In this document: piece after piece, positions 52,858-60,652 of the stretch
How the letters are laid out: each line of letters starts with the position of its first letter
How positions within the stretch are numbered: the first letter of the stretch is position 1
NCBI RefSeq assembly: GCF_011752935.1
Contig: NZ_VWWO01000003.1
Span: 744,001 to 808,000 of the forward strand
Length of the DNA: 64,000 nt
DNA from: Chitinophaga sp. Cy-1792
GTDB lineage: Bacteria; Bacteroidota; Bacteroidia; Chitinophagales; Chitinophagaceae
Reading direction: 5' to 3'
Translations under genes and position numbers: made by a program
The notes under the pieces: generated by a model
The model's database searches: none
Seen by the model: the letters and a program-made list of their open reading frames with translations, nothing else
What the model was told of the DNA's origin: nothing

Positions 52858-52865
52858 CAAATGTA
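52858..52865 (-). promoter_or_regulatory. Promoter -7 element of the TonB receptor gene
   Basis: TACATTTG on the minus strand, 20 nt before the start codon, giving a short leader. Confidence 0.5.
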
Positions 52866-52950
52866 TCTCAGATAATTTTCAGATAAAAGTAAATGCGACG
52901 AGTGTACGAAAATTTGCTACGAAATTGGGGTTTGTTGTGATATGTTTTAA

Positions 52951-52974
52951 AAAAGAAAAAGGGCCGAAGGCCCT
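52951..52974 (-). terminator. Terminator of the LytTR/LytS operon
   Basis: Six-bp GC stem (52960-52965 with 52969-52974), C(UUCG)G cap on the minus strand, followed by TTTTTCTTTTTT. Confidence 0.8.
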
Positions 52975-52999
52975 CTGTGTGTACTTAATATTTTTGTCA

Positions 53000-53016
53000 C
53001 TACTGAGTAGAGACGA
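53000..53016. repeat. 17-nt copy of the core of the 1601-1635 hairpin
   Basis: The minus strand here is identical over 17 nt to plus-strand 1607-1623. The distal arms are missing, so this looks like a decayed copy of a repeated terminator/REP-like element. Confidence 0.6.
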
Positions 53017-53025
53017 GAGAAAAAA

Positions 53026-53733
53026 TCAAAACCCATTCTTCCCCGTCAACGCCTGTAACGAATCCCTGTAAGTGTCTCCCACAGGCAATTCCAGCGTATC
53101 CAGGAATACACTGTTTTTGCGAATGGCGGTAATGCAAGCCACCGCTACTATATATGATTTATGTATCCGCATAAACCGGCGGCCGGGCAATTGCTCTTCC
53201 ATCGACTTAATAGACATACGTGTGATAACAGGTTTATTGCTGCTCTTGAGGTGTATCCGCACATAATCCTTTAATCCTTCCACCCAGATAATATCATCAA
53301 AAACAACTTTAAACAAACTATAATCTACATTAACAAATATAAACTCAGGCTCAATAATAGCCCTGGTAACAGTTTTTAGCTGATATAATTCGTGTGCCTT
53401 ATTACATGCCTTGATGAAACGTTCCAGCGGCACAGGTTTCACCAGGTAGTCCGTTACATCCAGGTTGAAGCCTTCCAGCGCATATTTTTCATAGGCGGTA
53501 ATGAGTATCACCATGGGCTTGTTGGCCATAGACTGCAAAAATTGCAGCCCGGTAAGTCCGGGCATCTGTATGTCCAGGAAAATAAGGTCCACATGCTGTT
53601 GCTGCAATACTTCAATAGCCTCAAATGCATTGTTGCATTTGGCTACCAGCTGCAGGTACGGCACCTTGGTAATATTATCTTCCAGTAAATCCAGGGCTAA
53701 TGGCTCATCATCAACGGCAATACATTTCAGCAT
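53026..53733 (-). CDS. LytTR family response regulator
   Basis: 235 residues from the ATG at 53733. Receiver domain with phospho-acceptor Asp54 (IFLDIQMPGLTG) and the usual DD pair at 8-9; C-terminal LytTR DNA-binding domain (DIIWVEGLKDYVRIHL, FMRIHKSYIVAV). Its start overlaps the stop of the sensor kinase gene by one base (TAATG), so it is translationally coupled. Regulons of such pairs in Bacteroidota are usually unlinked; the TonB receptor downstream is a possible target. Confidence 0.9.
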   Translation of the reverse strand: MLKCIAVDDEPLALDLLEDNITKVPYLQLVAKCNNAFEAIEVLQQQHVDLIFLDIQMPGLTGLQFLQSMANKPMVILITAYEKYALEGFNLDVTDYLVKPVPLERFIKACNKAHELYQLKTVTRAIIEPEFIFVNVDYSLFKVVFDDIIWVEGLKDYVRIHLKSSNKPVITRMSIKSMEEQLPGRRFMRIHKSYIVAVACITAIRKNSVFLDTLELPVGDTYRDSLQALTGKNGF

Positions 53734-54767
53734 TAATGCAGATTTAATTGTAATAAAACACAAAACCAGCCATCCTGCTTGCGGATGTCCAGTTTGTAGT
53801 GCTGGTTATATAACAGGTTCAGCCGGCGGCTTACATTAGACAAGCCTATGCCACTGGTCTTGTCTTTTATCTCCATCGGTATATCGTTGTATTTATTTTT
53901 TACCGTGAAAAACAGGTACTTATCCCTGATTTCCAGGTTGATATCAATTTTTGCTTCCATGATAAGGCCCGTTCCGTGCTTAAAGGCGTTCTCCACAAAC
54001 GGTATCAGCAGCATGGGTTCAATCTCATAACCGGTTTCCGGAACGTCCGTGTTAACGGTAATGGTTACATTCTTCCCGAAACGCTGCTGCTGTAAGTCGA
54101 TGTAGCTTTGCAGGTACTCCGTTTCCTTTGCCAGTGGCACCTTTTGCTCATCTGTTTCGTACAGCATATAACGCATCAGGGAGGATAACTTTATCAGCGA
54201 AGGCTCCAGTGCATCCGATTTTTTGCGGGCCAGCGCCACCATGTTATTCAGTACGTTGAACATGAAGTGCGGACTCACCTGCGAACGCAGGAACGACAGC
54301 TCCGTCTGCAGGTTCTCATTTACCTGCTCAGATGCCAGCCTGTCTTCCTTCAAACGATCTTTGATCATCTGAAAAGCAGTACTGGTACTTAAAATAAAAA
54401 ATGCCGTGATAAAAGTAAAAAAGATGGCAGGCTTTACGTCTATCGTGTGTTCTGGCAGAAATACTACCTCAAAGGTATATCGGATGCTGTAAAGCGCCAA
54501 CAATACTGTCAGGATGGAGGCGCCGTATTCCAGGTAACGTTTTTTATATACAAAAGAAGGAATATATACCCAGGCATTCAGGTAAAAGAACGCAATCAAT
54601 GCCAGCTCATATACATATCCGAATATCGTCCAGGCATGGTGATTAGGGTCCTTGTCGTGCTCACTCATGGAGGGTTTGAGCAGGTATGGCAATGAATACA
54701 ATAATATCCATGCGAACACATGCAGCGCCCTGATAACCCATTTATTCTGATACCATCCTTGTTTCAT
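53733..54767 (-). CDS. LytS-type membrane sensor histidine kinase (His_kinase family)
   Basis: 344 residues. Four membrane helices in the first ~145 residues, then a short coiled coil, the phospho-acceptor SPHFMFNVLNNM and a C-terminal ATPase with MLLIPFVENAFKHG and GIGLSNVSRRL. Inner membrane; the sensing part is the membrane domain, with no periplasmic domain. Cognate of the LytTR regulator, which overlaps its stop by one base. First gene of the two-gene operon. Confidence 0.9.
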   Translation of the reverse strand: MKQGWYQNKWVIRALHVFAWILLYSLPYLLKPSMSEHDKDPNHHAWTIFGYVYELALIAFFYLNAWVYIPSFVYKKRYLEYGASILTVLLALYSIRYTFEVVFLPEHTIDVKPAIFFTFITAFFILSTSTAFQMIKDRLKEDRLASEQVNENLQTELSFLRSQVSPHFMFNVLNNMVALARKKSDALEPSLIKLSSLMRYMLYETDEQKVPLAKETEYLQSYIDLQQQRFGKNVTITVNTDVPETGYEIEPMLLIPFVENAFKHGTGLIMEAKIDINLEIRDKYLFFTVKNKYNDIPMEIKDKTSGIGLSNVSRRLNLLYNQHYKLDIRKQDGWFCVLLQLNLH

Positions 54768-54843
54768 GGTCGCAAATTATATATTATTCGTACCATACAG
54801 GAACGTTTGCGACAAATACCAGAAAATCTACGACGAACACTTA

Positions 54844-56172
54844 TTATGGCTGTTCCCCGTTCACCAGGCGCTGAATTCTCTCCTGACCAGTGACAATATT
54901 GGCTTTCAGATCACTGAGTATAGAATATAGCCCGAAATATGTTCTGTTGATATATAAAGAATGGCTGGAGCCTCTGGCTACTTTTGAATCCCGGACTTCT
55001 TTCATATTGTACAGCTCGTCCATGTAGGCATAGATCTCGTTGAAATAGGCTTCATCACCGAAATCAAACGTTTCCCGCGTAAACGGTAAGGTCATGAGGT
55101 CTATCATATGCTGGAACAACTCCGAGAAGAAGGCTACCTCTTTAGGTGTATCTGTCGGGTGGATCATCTCCAGGTTAATATAAATCTCCTGTCTGCGGGC
55201 AGTATCTTTCAATACTTCTTTATCTACCAGCAGGAAATAATTGGTATAAAAATCTTCCGGTATCACCTTTACGCAACCGAAGTCGAAGATGCCTACTGAT
55301 CCGTCGGGCTGCATCAGGAAGTTGCCCGGGTGCGGATCTGCGTGCACCTGGCGCAGCTTATGTACCTGGAATTGATAGAAGTCCCACAGGGCCTGGCCGA
55401 TTTTATTACGGATTTCCTGCGTGGGATTTGTTTCCAGGAATTCTTTCAGGTGCAGGCCATTGAGCCAGTCCATGGTAATGATACGGTCAGAAGAGAGCTC
55501 CGGGTAATATTTCGGGAAGAGCAGCCCTGGTATATGCGCACAGGCGGCGGAAAGATCGATGGAGCGCTGTAATTCCAGCTTATAGTCGGTTTCTTCCAGC
55601 AGCTTGCTTTCTATTTCCGCAAAGTATTTGTCCATATCCACTTCTTTCATGCCGACAATGCGGATGGCAAAGGGTTTTACGATGCGAAGGTCAGATTTAA
55701 CACTGCTGGCAACGCCTGGGTACTGTATTTTGACGGCCAGCTGTTTACCATCTTTCTCGGCTTTATGTACCTGCCCGATAGAAGCGGCATTGGAGGCATG
55801 TAAATCAAATTTATCATACAGCTGAGCAGGTGTTTTGCCCAGCGTTTTCACGAAGGTATTTACTACCAGTGGCCCGGAAAGCGGCGGCGCACTGTATTGA
55901 GACATAGCAAACTTATCAGAATAAGCTTTTGGAAGCATACCTCTGTCCATACTCAGCATCTGCGCTACTTTCAGCGCGCTGCCTTTCAGGTTACTCAGCG
56001 TATCATAAATATCAGCGGCATTATCCTGGTGCAAGGTTTCTTTGCTGACAGATGGATCCATCAACTTGCGGGTATAATGTTTTATATAGTTGGTGCCTAC
56101 TTTAAGGCCTGTGGTAACAAACTTCCCGGCCCGCTCTACTTTGCCGGTGGGTATATTTTGCTGTTCTTTCAT
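54844..56172 (-). CDS. AarF/ABC1/UbiB family atypical kinase
   Basis: 442 residues from the ATG at 56172; a GTG codon directly before is less likely. Family motifs: the KxGQ region reads KVAQ (Lys68, Ala70, Gln71), the A-rich loop reads NAASIGQVH (128-136), the ATP lysine is in AVKIQYPG (~148), and the catalytic segments are HADPHPGNF and IFDFG. No transmembrane helices, unlike E. coli UbiB. Family role: ATP-dependent lipid/quinone-associated kinase-like protein. It follows the TetR gene by 3 nt, so the operon is TetR-kinase. Confidence 0.87.
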   Translation of the reverse strand: MKEQQNIPTGKVERAGKFVTTGLKVGTNYIKHYTRKLMDPSVSKETLHQDNAADIYDTLSNLKGSALKVAQMLSMDRGMLPKAYSDKFAMSQYSAPPLSGPLVVNTFVKTLGKTPAQLYDKFDLHASNAASIGQVHKAEKDGKQLAVKIQYPGVASSVKSDLRIVKPFAIRIVGMKEVDMDKYFAEIESKLLEETDYKLELQRSIDLSAACAHIPGLLFPKYYPELSSDRIITMDWLNGLHLKEFLETNPTQEIRNKIGQALWDFYQFQVHKLRQVHADPHPGNFLMQPDGSVGIFDFGCVKVIPEDFYTNYFLLVDKEVLKDTARRQEIYINLEMIHPTDTPKEVAFFSELFQHMIDLMTLPFTRETFDFGDEAYFNEIYAYMDELYNMKEVRDSKVARGSSHSLYINRTYFGLYSILSDLKANIVTGQERIQRLVNGEQP

Positions 56173-56175
56173 CAC

Positions 56176-56802
56176 TTACTTCTTCATGAAAATAAATTTC
56201 CCGAAATCGAGAATACTATCGAGTGTGTTGGAACCTATTATCTGGAAACTCAGGTTCACGGCCTTTTCAATGGCAGCATCCGTCAGTTCGAAATCTGCGC
56301 TGGAATCATCTAACCAGTACTTTAATACAAACATGGCCTGCACCCAGAACCCGTGTACATAATGTTCAGAGATAAATTTCCTTTCTTTTATTTCGGTAGA
56401 TACATATCCTTCTTTTACCAGCTCACTGATAAAATCATAGAATGCAGCCTTGAACGTAGAAAGTTTGTTCCTGTATATCAGCGGAACATGAAAAATATCT
56501 TTCTGTAAGAGAAAATAACTACGGTCTTCTCTCAGCTTGGCTACCCACAGAAAATAAAAGGAGAGTAGCTTCTCCTGGGCATTATACTGATGATAGGTTT
56601 CATCCGCCTTCAGCTGTGCAACGGTGTCTTCAAAAACACCCAGCCAGATATCCCTTTCTACTGCCTCCAGTGAGCTATAAAAGCCATAGAAGTCACTTTC
56701 AGGCATATCTATCGTTTTGCACAACAGGTATACAGAAACAGGCGCTTTGCCGTTTTCCAGCAGGTATAATTTATAAGCGTTACGGATTTTTTGTTTGTCC
56801 AT
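56176..56802 (-). CDS. TetR family transcriptional regulator
   Basis: 208 residues. N-terminal helix-turn-helix of about 45 residues (IRNAYKLYLLENGKAPVSVYLLCKTIDMPESDFYGFYSS in pieces) and an all-helical ligand domain. The helix-turn-helix is a divergent TetR. The start is supported by the TAAATTTG promoter (56839-56832) and a perfect 21-bp palindrome just upstream. It represses its own operon with the UbiB-like kinase gene (inference from the site). The ligand is unknown, possibly a lipid or quinone-type compound given the partner. Confidence 0.83.
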   Translation of the reverse strand: MDKQKIRNAYKLYLLENGKAPVSVYLLCKTIDMPESDFYGFYSSLEAVERDIWLGVFEDTVAQLKADETYHQYNAQEKLLSFYFLWVAKLREDRSYFLLQKDIFHVPLIYRNKLSTFKAAFYDFISELVKEGYVSTEIKERKFISEHYVHGFWVQAMFVLKYWLDDSSADFELTDAAIEKAVNLSFQIIGSNTLDSILDFGKFIFMKK

Positions 56803-56831
56803 AGATTGGCAATTTTTTGGGTCACGTATAA

Positions 56832-56839
56832 CAAATTTA
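56832..56839 (-). promoter_or_regulatory. Promoter -7 element of the TetR-kinase operon
   Basis: TAAATTTG on the minus strand, full consensus, 30 nt before the start codon. A TTTG lies 15 nt upstream inside the palindrome. Confidence 0.6.
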
Positions 56840-56841
56840 CG

Positions 56842-56862
56842 TCACTTTGCAATACAAAGTGA
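56842..56862. promoter_or_regulatory. 21-bp palindrome TCACTTTG-N5-CAAAGTGA, likely TetR operator
   Basis: Perfect 8-bp arms (56842-56849 with 56855-56862). It covers the -33 region of the TetR operon promoter, a typical autorepression site. Confidence 0.75.
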
Positions 56863-56921
56863 ATTTTTCCGTAGCTAGAAATGTTAAAGAATCGTATTTT
56901 TTTTGAAAGTCTTGTGAATGC

Positions 56922-58079
56922 TTAATCTTCCTGGATCTTACCTACCATCCACATAATTACCAGGCCACACAAGGTAATGATTGCGAAGGAGATACGCAGA
57001 CTGGATGCCTGTGCTATGAAACCTACCAATGGTGGGGCCATCAGGAAGCCCAGGTAACCAATGGTGGAAATAGCCGCAATTGTCTGGCCGGAATTGGTGT
57101 TTTTGGATTTTCCTGCCAGGCTAAATACGAGTGGTACCACGCAGGCTACACCAAATCCGTTGAAGATAAAGCCGATGATGGCTGTAACCGGGTGGGGGAG
57201 CAGGATAGCCAGCATAGAACCGCTGAAAATGAGGCCGCCGCTGTACCGTAGAATATTTTTGATGCCCAGCTTAGTAACCACACGGTCGCCCAACAGGCGG
57301 GCGGTAGTCATGGCGGTCATATAAATCCAAAAGGCGATAACTCCCTGTGAAGGCGTACCGTGTACTACGCGCTCGTAGAAAATGGCGCTCCAGTCGTACA
57401 TGATATTTTCTGTGGCCATGCAGGCGAAGCAGATGAAAGAAAATTTGAGCAGGGATTTGTCGGGGAGAGAAAATGCCGGTTTCTTCTCCAGGCTTACTAC
57501 GGGTGTATCGGGATATGTTTTCGGATAATAGAGGAATGTAAAGAGTAGCAGCAGTAGGCTGACGCCAAAGAGGTGCCAGCTGGGAGCGATGTTATATTTG
57601 ATCATCAGTGAGCCCAAACCTGCGCCGGTGGCGCCTGCAATGCTCCAGATCCCGTGAAAGGTAGTGATGATAGGTTGATTGTAAAGTTTCTGTACCTGCA
57701 CCGATTGCGCGTTCATACTGAGGTTTAGCAGGTTCCTGGCGGAACCGAAGCAGAACATCACCAGCATGAGCTGCCAGAGCGACTGCGTAAAGCCAGGGAA
57801 ACTCAATACAGTATTGAAGAAGAGCGCGCCGAATATCATGATCTTGCGGCTGCTGAAAGCCCCCAGCAATTTACCGGTGATGGGCATCGTCAGCATGAGT
57901 CCTACCGGCATAGCCAGCAGCACCAGACCCAGCTGTGCATCATTGAGGTGCAGCTGCGTTTGCATGGAGGAAATCCTGGATGCCCAGGATGAATATCCTA
58001 ACCCTGATATAAAGAAGAATACGGAAGTAGCGATCCGGTATTGCCTGGCATTGGTCTCTTGCTGTAAATCTATTAGCAT
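56922..58079 (-). CDS. MFS transporter (YbjJ-like)
   Basis: 385 residues, about 12 membrane helices, with the family opening FFFISGLGYSSWASRISSMQ and MPITGKLLGAFSSRKIM between TM2 and TM3. Sugar/drug-type permease of the YbjJ/FucP-like branch; substrate unknown. Inner membrane. Its promoter (TAATTTTG at 58110-58103) lies in one arm of a 13-bp inverted repeat. It runs in the same direction as the LLM oxidoreductase gene upstream. Confidence 0.84.
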   Translation of the reverse strand: MLIDLQQETNARQYRIATSVFFFISGLGYSSWASRISSMQTQLHLNDAQLGLVLLAMPVGLMLTMPITGKLLGAFSSRKIMIFGALFFNTVLSFPGFTQSLWQLMLVMFCFGSARNLLNLSMNAQSVQVQKLYNQPIITTFHGIWSIAGATGAGLGSLMIKYNIAPSWHLFGVSLLLLLFTFLYYPKTYPDTPVVSLEKKPAFSLPDKSLLKFSFICFACMATENIMYDWSAIFYERVVHGTPSQGVIAFWIYMTAMTTARLLGDRVVTKLGIKNILRYSGGLIFSGSMLAILLPHPVTAIIGFIFNGFGVACVVPLVFSLAGKSKNTNSGQTIAAISTIGYLGFLMAPPLVGFIAQASSLRISFAIITLCGLVIMWMVGKIQED

Positions 58080-58095
58080 CCTGCGGTTTGGTAAT

Positions 58096-58150
58096 CAGAC
58101 TGCAAAATTAGGCAGAAAAAATTCCTTTTTGCCGGAGATTTTGCAGTCTG
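58096..58150. promoter_or_regulatory. 13-bp inverted repeat over the MFS promoter
   Basis: Perfect arms 58096-58108 and 58138-58150, with a further ggc/gcc pair inside. It lies 17 nt before the MFS start and just after the LLM gene stop. One arm contains the MFS -7 box TAATTTTG (minus strand, 58110-58103). It may serve as terminator of the upstream gene or as operator. Confidence 0.6.
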
Positions 58151-58163
58151 CATATCATTTTAC

Positions 58164-59162
58164 TCAGAACAGACTGGCTACCAGTTCAACAGATTTTTTT
58201 GTGGCTTCGAAATCATCGAAGAAAGTAGAAAGAATGATTTCATCTGTATCATAGTTAGCGGCCAGTGCTTCTATTTTAGCCTTCATTTCTTCAGGCGTGC
58301 CATAGATCATACGCTGACGGTTATATTTAATACGGGCGATGTGCTGCGGAGAGTATTCATATTGTGTGATCTCCTCGTATGTCGGGTACCTGCCTTTGGA
58401 TCCTGATTCTATAAACAACATGCGGAAGTCCATTTCTGTCAGCCATCTGTCTATTACGGCCTGATCTTCCGAGCAGAAGCCGAATATGCTGACGTTGACC
58501 TGTGGTGCAGGTTGAAGTTCAGAAGGTTTGAAGTGTTGTTTATATTGCTGGATAGCTTCTGCGCCGCCATTCGGGTTAATGAAATGTGCGAAGGAGAGCG
58601 CCATCCCGAGGTGCGCTGCAAACTGGCCACTGCCACCGCTGGAGCTGAGTATCCATATTTCTGGAACTGTTTCTGCCTGCGGGATGGCAATGATATTTTC
58701 GTGCGGGGAGCCACTTTCCTTGTGGTCGGTCAGCCAGCTGCGTAAATCCAGTAGTTGCTGCATGAAATCCCTGTCGCTGAAAGTGTTGGAGGGATTGAGC
58801 AGGGCGGCCGTTTCACGGTCGCCGCCGGGTGCACGGCCAATGCCGAGGTCTATACGGCCAGGGAAGAGCGTTTCCAGCATACGGAAATTCTCTGCCACTT
58901 TGAGGGCGCTGTGGTTAGGCAGCATGATGCCACCGGAGCCTACGCGGATGCGTTGTGCTTCACCTGCGAGGTGTGCCAGTAATACTTCCGGGGTGCTGCC
59001 GGCAATTTTAGCAAAGTTATGGTGTTCAGATACCCAGAAGCGTGTGTACCCGAGCTGGTCTGCCAGCTTTACCATTTCTGTCGTTCTGTTGATGGCTTCT
59101 TTTGCATTGCAGTCTCTCGCAATGATTGATTGGTCCAATATGCCGAGCTTAATCTTCTTCAT
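58164..59162 (-). CDS. LLM class flavin-dependent oxidoreductase
   Basis: 332 residues. Luciferase-like monooxygenase family: opening IKLGILDQSI, WVSEHHN, IRVGSGGIMLPNHSALKVAEN, FPGRIDLGIGRAPGGD. FMN-dependent, probably oxidising small organic substrates with reduced flavin from a partner reductase. The FMN reductase gene at 59346 is the plausible partner (same strand, upstream). Cytosolic. The promoter TAAATTTG lies at 59192-59185. Confidence 0.88.
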   Translation of the reverse strand: MKKIKLGILDQSIIARDCNAKEAINRTTEMVKLADQLGYTRFWVSEHHNFAKIAGSTPEVLLAHLAGEAQRIRVGSGGIMLPNHSALKVAENFRMLETLFPGRIDLGIGRAPGGDRETAALLNPSNTFSDRDFMQQLLDLRSWLTDHKESGSPHENIIAIPQAETVPEIWILSSSGGSGQFAAHLGMALSFAHFINPNGGAEAIQQYKQHFKPSELQPAPQVNVSIFGFCSEDQAVIDRWLTEMDFRMLFIESGSKGRYPTYEEITQYEYSPQHIARIKYNRQRMIYGTPEEMKAKIEALAANYDTDEIILSTFFDDFEATKKSVELVASLF

Positions 59163-59184
59163 TTGTGCTGATTTTTGATCTAAA

Positions 59185-59192
59185 CAAATTTA
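59185..59192 (-). promoter_or_regulatory. Promoter -7 element of the LLM gene
   Basis: TAAATTTG on the minus strand, 22 nt before the start codon. Confidence 0.5.
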
Positions 59193-59235
59193 CCGATGAT
59201 TAAGGAAGTATGACCGGTTGAGCTATAGAGTTTAA

Positions 59236-59249
59236 CTATGCCGGCATAG
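59236..59249. promoter_or_regulatory. 14-bp perfect palindrome
   Basis: CTATGCCGGCATAG, a self-complementary site upstream of the LLM promoter. A second inverted repeat (7-bp arms 59295-59301 and 59309-59315) lies nearby. Possible regulator site; function unknown. Confidence 0.35.
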
Positions 59250-59345
59250 GGTATAACAATATCTTTTGGGGAAAGGGTTAACGTAATGTAGCAATAGCGG
59301 CGCCCGATGCCGCTACTACTACTGAATTCCGGTTAGCAGTCTTTA

Positions 59346-59900
59346 TCAGGCGAACTGGAACTTTACGTCTGTTAACAGATTTACGAGTAAGTCAAACTTT
59401 TGCTGGTATTCCTTTGAAATGCTATAGTCGGCGGTATTATAAAGATGCCCGCGCACGACCGGAACAGAATAAGGTAATACCCATGCTCTCAATGCTTTTG
59501 CTACGGCTTCCATGGTATTGATACCCTGGAGGGCGTGTCCGCCTTCTGCCCAGCATACCATCCCTACCACTTTGTTGGTGAGATAGGCTACCGGTTCTTT
59601 GGAACTGATCTCGATCCAGTCGAGACAGTTTTTCATGGCGCCCGTCATGCTGCCATGGTAAAGAGGTGTCAGCCATATATGGAGGTCCGCTTCACGGAAT
59701 ATTTTTGTCATTTCTCTGGCAGATTCCGGGATCTGCTGTAGTGCGGCCGTATCAAAGAAGGGGATGTCCGCTTCAGCCAGGTTGAAAACCGTGGTGGTAG
59801 CGCCTTTCTTATGCAGCTGCTCCTGCAGGTAGTTGATGATGGCATAGGACGTGCTCGTCGGTTTCTTCTCTAACGATCCGTTGAATAATAATACTTTCAT
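59346..59900 (-). CDS. NAD(P)H-dependent FMN reductase-type flavoprotein
   Basis: 184 residues. Flavodoxin-like fold: KVLLFNGSLEKKPTSTSY near the start (phosphate-binding loop), LTPLYHGSMTGAMKNCLDWIE (family core) and VGMVCWAEGGHAL. NADPH-dependent FMN reductase/quinone reductase family, cytosolic. Could supply reduced flavin to the LLM enzyme or defend against quinones. Divergent from the SufR-like regulator gene, with overlapping promoters between them. Confidence 0.86.
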   Translation of the reverse strand: MKVLLFNGSLEKKPTSTSYAIINYLQEQLHKKGATTTVFNLAEADIPFFDTAALQQIPESAREMTKIFREADLHIWLTPLYHGSMTGAMKNCLDWIEISSKEPVAYLTNKVVGMVCWAEGGHALQGINTMEAVAKALRAWVLPYSVPVVRGHLYNTADYSISKEYQQKFDLLVNLLTDVKFQFA

Positions 59901-59929
59901 GATGCCAGTATTAAATTTTTAAAGTGGAA

Positions 59930-59959
59930 CAAAGTTAGTAGTTTTGTGAATAAACCAAA
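59930..59959 (-). promoter_or_regulatory. Promoter of the FMN reductase gene (TTTG-N18-TAACTTTG)
   Basis: On the minus strand TTTG at 59959-59956, 18-nt spacer, TAACTTTG at 59937-59930. It overlaps the opposing promoter of the regulator gene. Confidence 0.6.
59939..59946 (+). promoter_or_regulatory. Promoter -7 element of the SufR-like regulator gene
   Basis: TAGTTTTG, full consensus, one base away from the -7 box of the opposing promoter. aacaaag/ctttgtt half-sites (59928-59934 and 59966-59972) flank the pair. Confidence 0.6.
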
Positions 59960-59976
59960 TAAATACTTTGTTTATT

Positions 59977-60612
59977 ATGAAAAATAATCTGCCGGAGAAT
60001 GAGCAGGCGGTGTGGATATTAAAGACGAAGGGGCCTTTGCCGTTGACCACACTGGCTGCATCATTGTCTGTAACCACGGAAGGGGCGCGTTTTCAGCTAC
60101 AGAAGCTGGCGGCGGAAGGCCTGGTGAAAGCCAGTACCGTGGCCAAGGGCCGTGGCCGCCCGCAGCAGATCTGGTCGCTCACTGAAAAAGGCGAAGCCCG
60201 TTTCCCGGATACGCATGCCGACCTGACCGTCCGCCTGATCCAGTCTATCCGCGACACCCTCGGTGAGGCAGCACTGGACGCGGTGATCATCTCACAACAA
60301 AAAAACAGCATACGTAAATATAACCACGAATTAAGTCAGTACCATACTTTGGAAGAAAAGGTAAAAGGATTGGCGGAAATCAGGGACAACGAGGGTTATA
60401 TGGCCGAATACACCAAAGATGAGGAAGGTTATCTGCTGATTGAGAACCATTGTCCCGTTTGTGCAGCAGCTACTACCTGCCAGGGATTCTGTAAGGCCGA
60501 ACTGGAATCTTTCAGACAAGTATTGGCAAAAGAGGCAAAAGTGACTCGTATTGATCATATTATCTCCGGCGCCCGCCGCTGTGCCTACAGAATTTCTCCG
60601 CGAACAATATAG
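59977..60612 (+). CDS. SufR-like HTH transcriptional regulator with cysteine cluster
   Basis: 211 residues from the ATG at 59977; TTG three codons earlier is less likely. N-terminal winged helix (LPLTTLAASLSVTTEGARFQLQKLAAEGLV). The C-terminal part has cysteines CPVC, CQGFC in an ENHCPVC pattern, as in SufR-type Fe-S-binding repressors. It likely senses Fe-S status or redox. The aconitase gene, an Fe-S enzyme, starts 40 nt downstream on the same strand and may be co-transcribed; the FMN reductase gene is divergent. Targets inferred from position. Confidence 0.8.
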   Translation: MKNNLPENEQAVWILKTKGPLPLTTLAASLSVTTEGARFQLQKLAAEGLVKASTVAKGRGRPQQIWSLTEKGEARFPDTHADLTVRLIQSIRDTLGEAALDAVIISQQKNSIRKYNHELSQYHTLEEKVKGLAEIRDNEGYMAEYTKDEEGYLLIENHCPVCAAATTCQGFCKAELESFRQVLAKEAKVTRIDHIISGARRCAYRISPRTI

Positions 60613-60652
60613 TTGGCTCGGGGGTTGATTAGTAAGGTCAAAATCTTTACTA

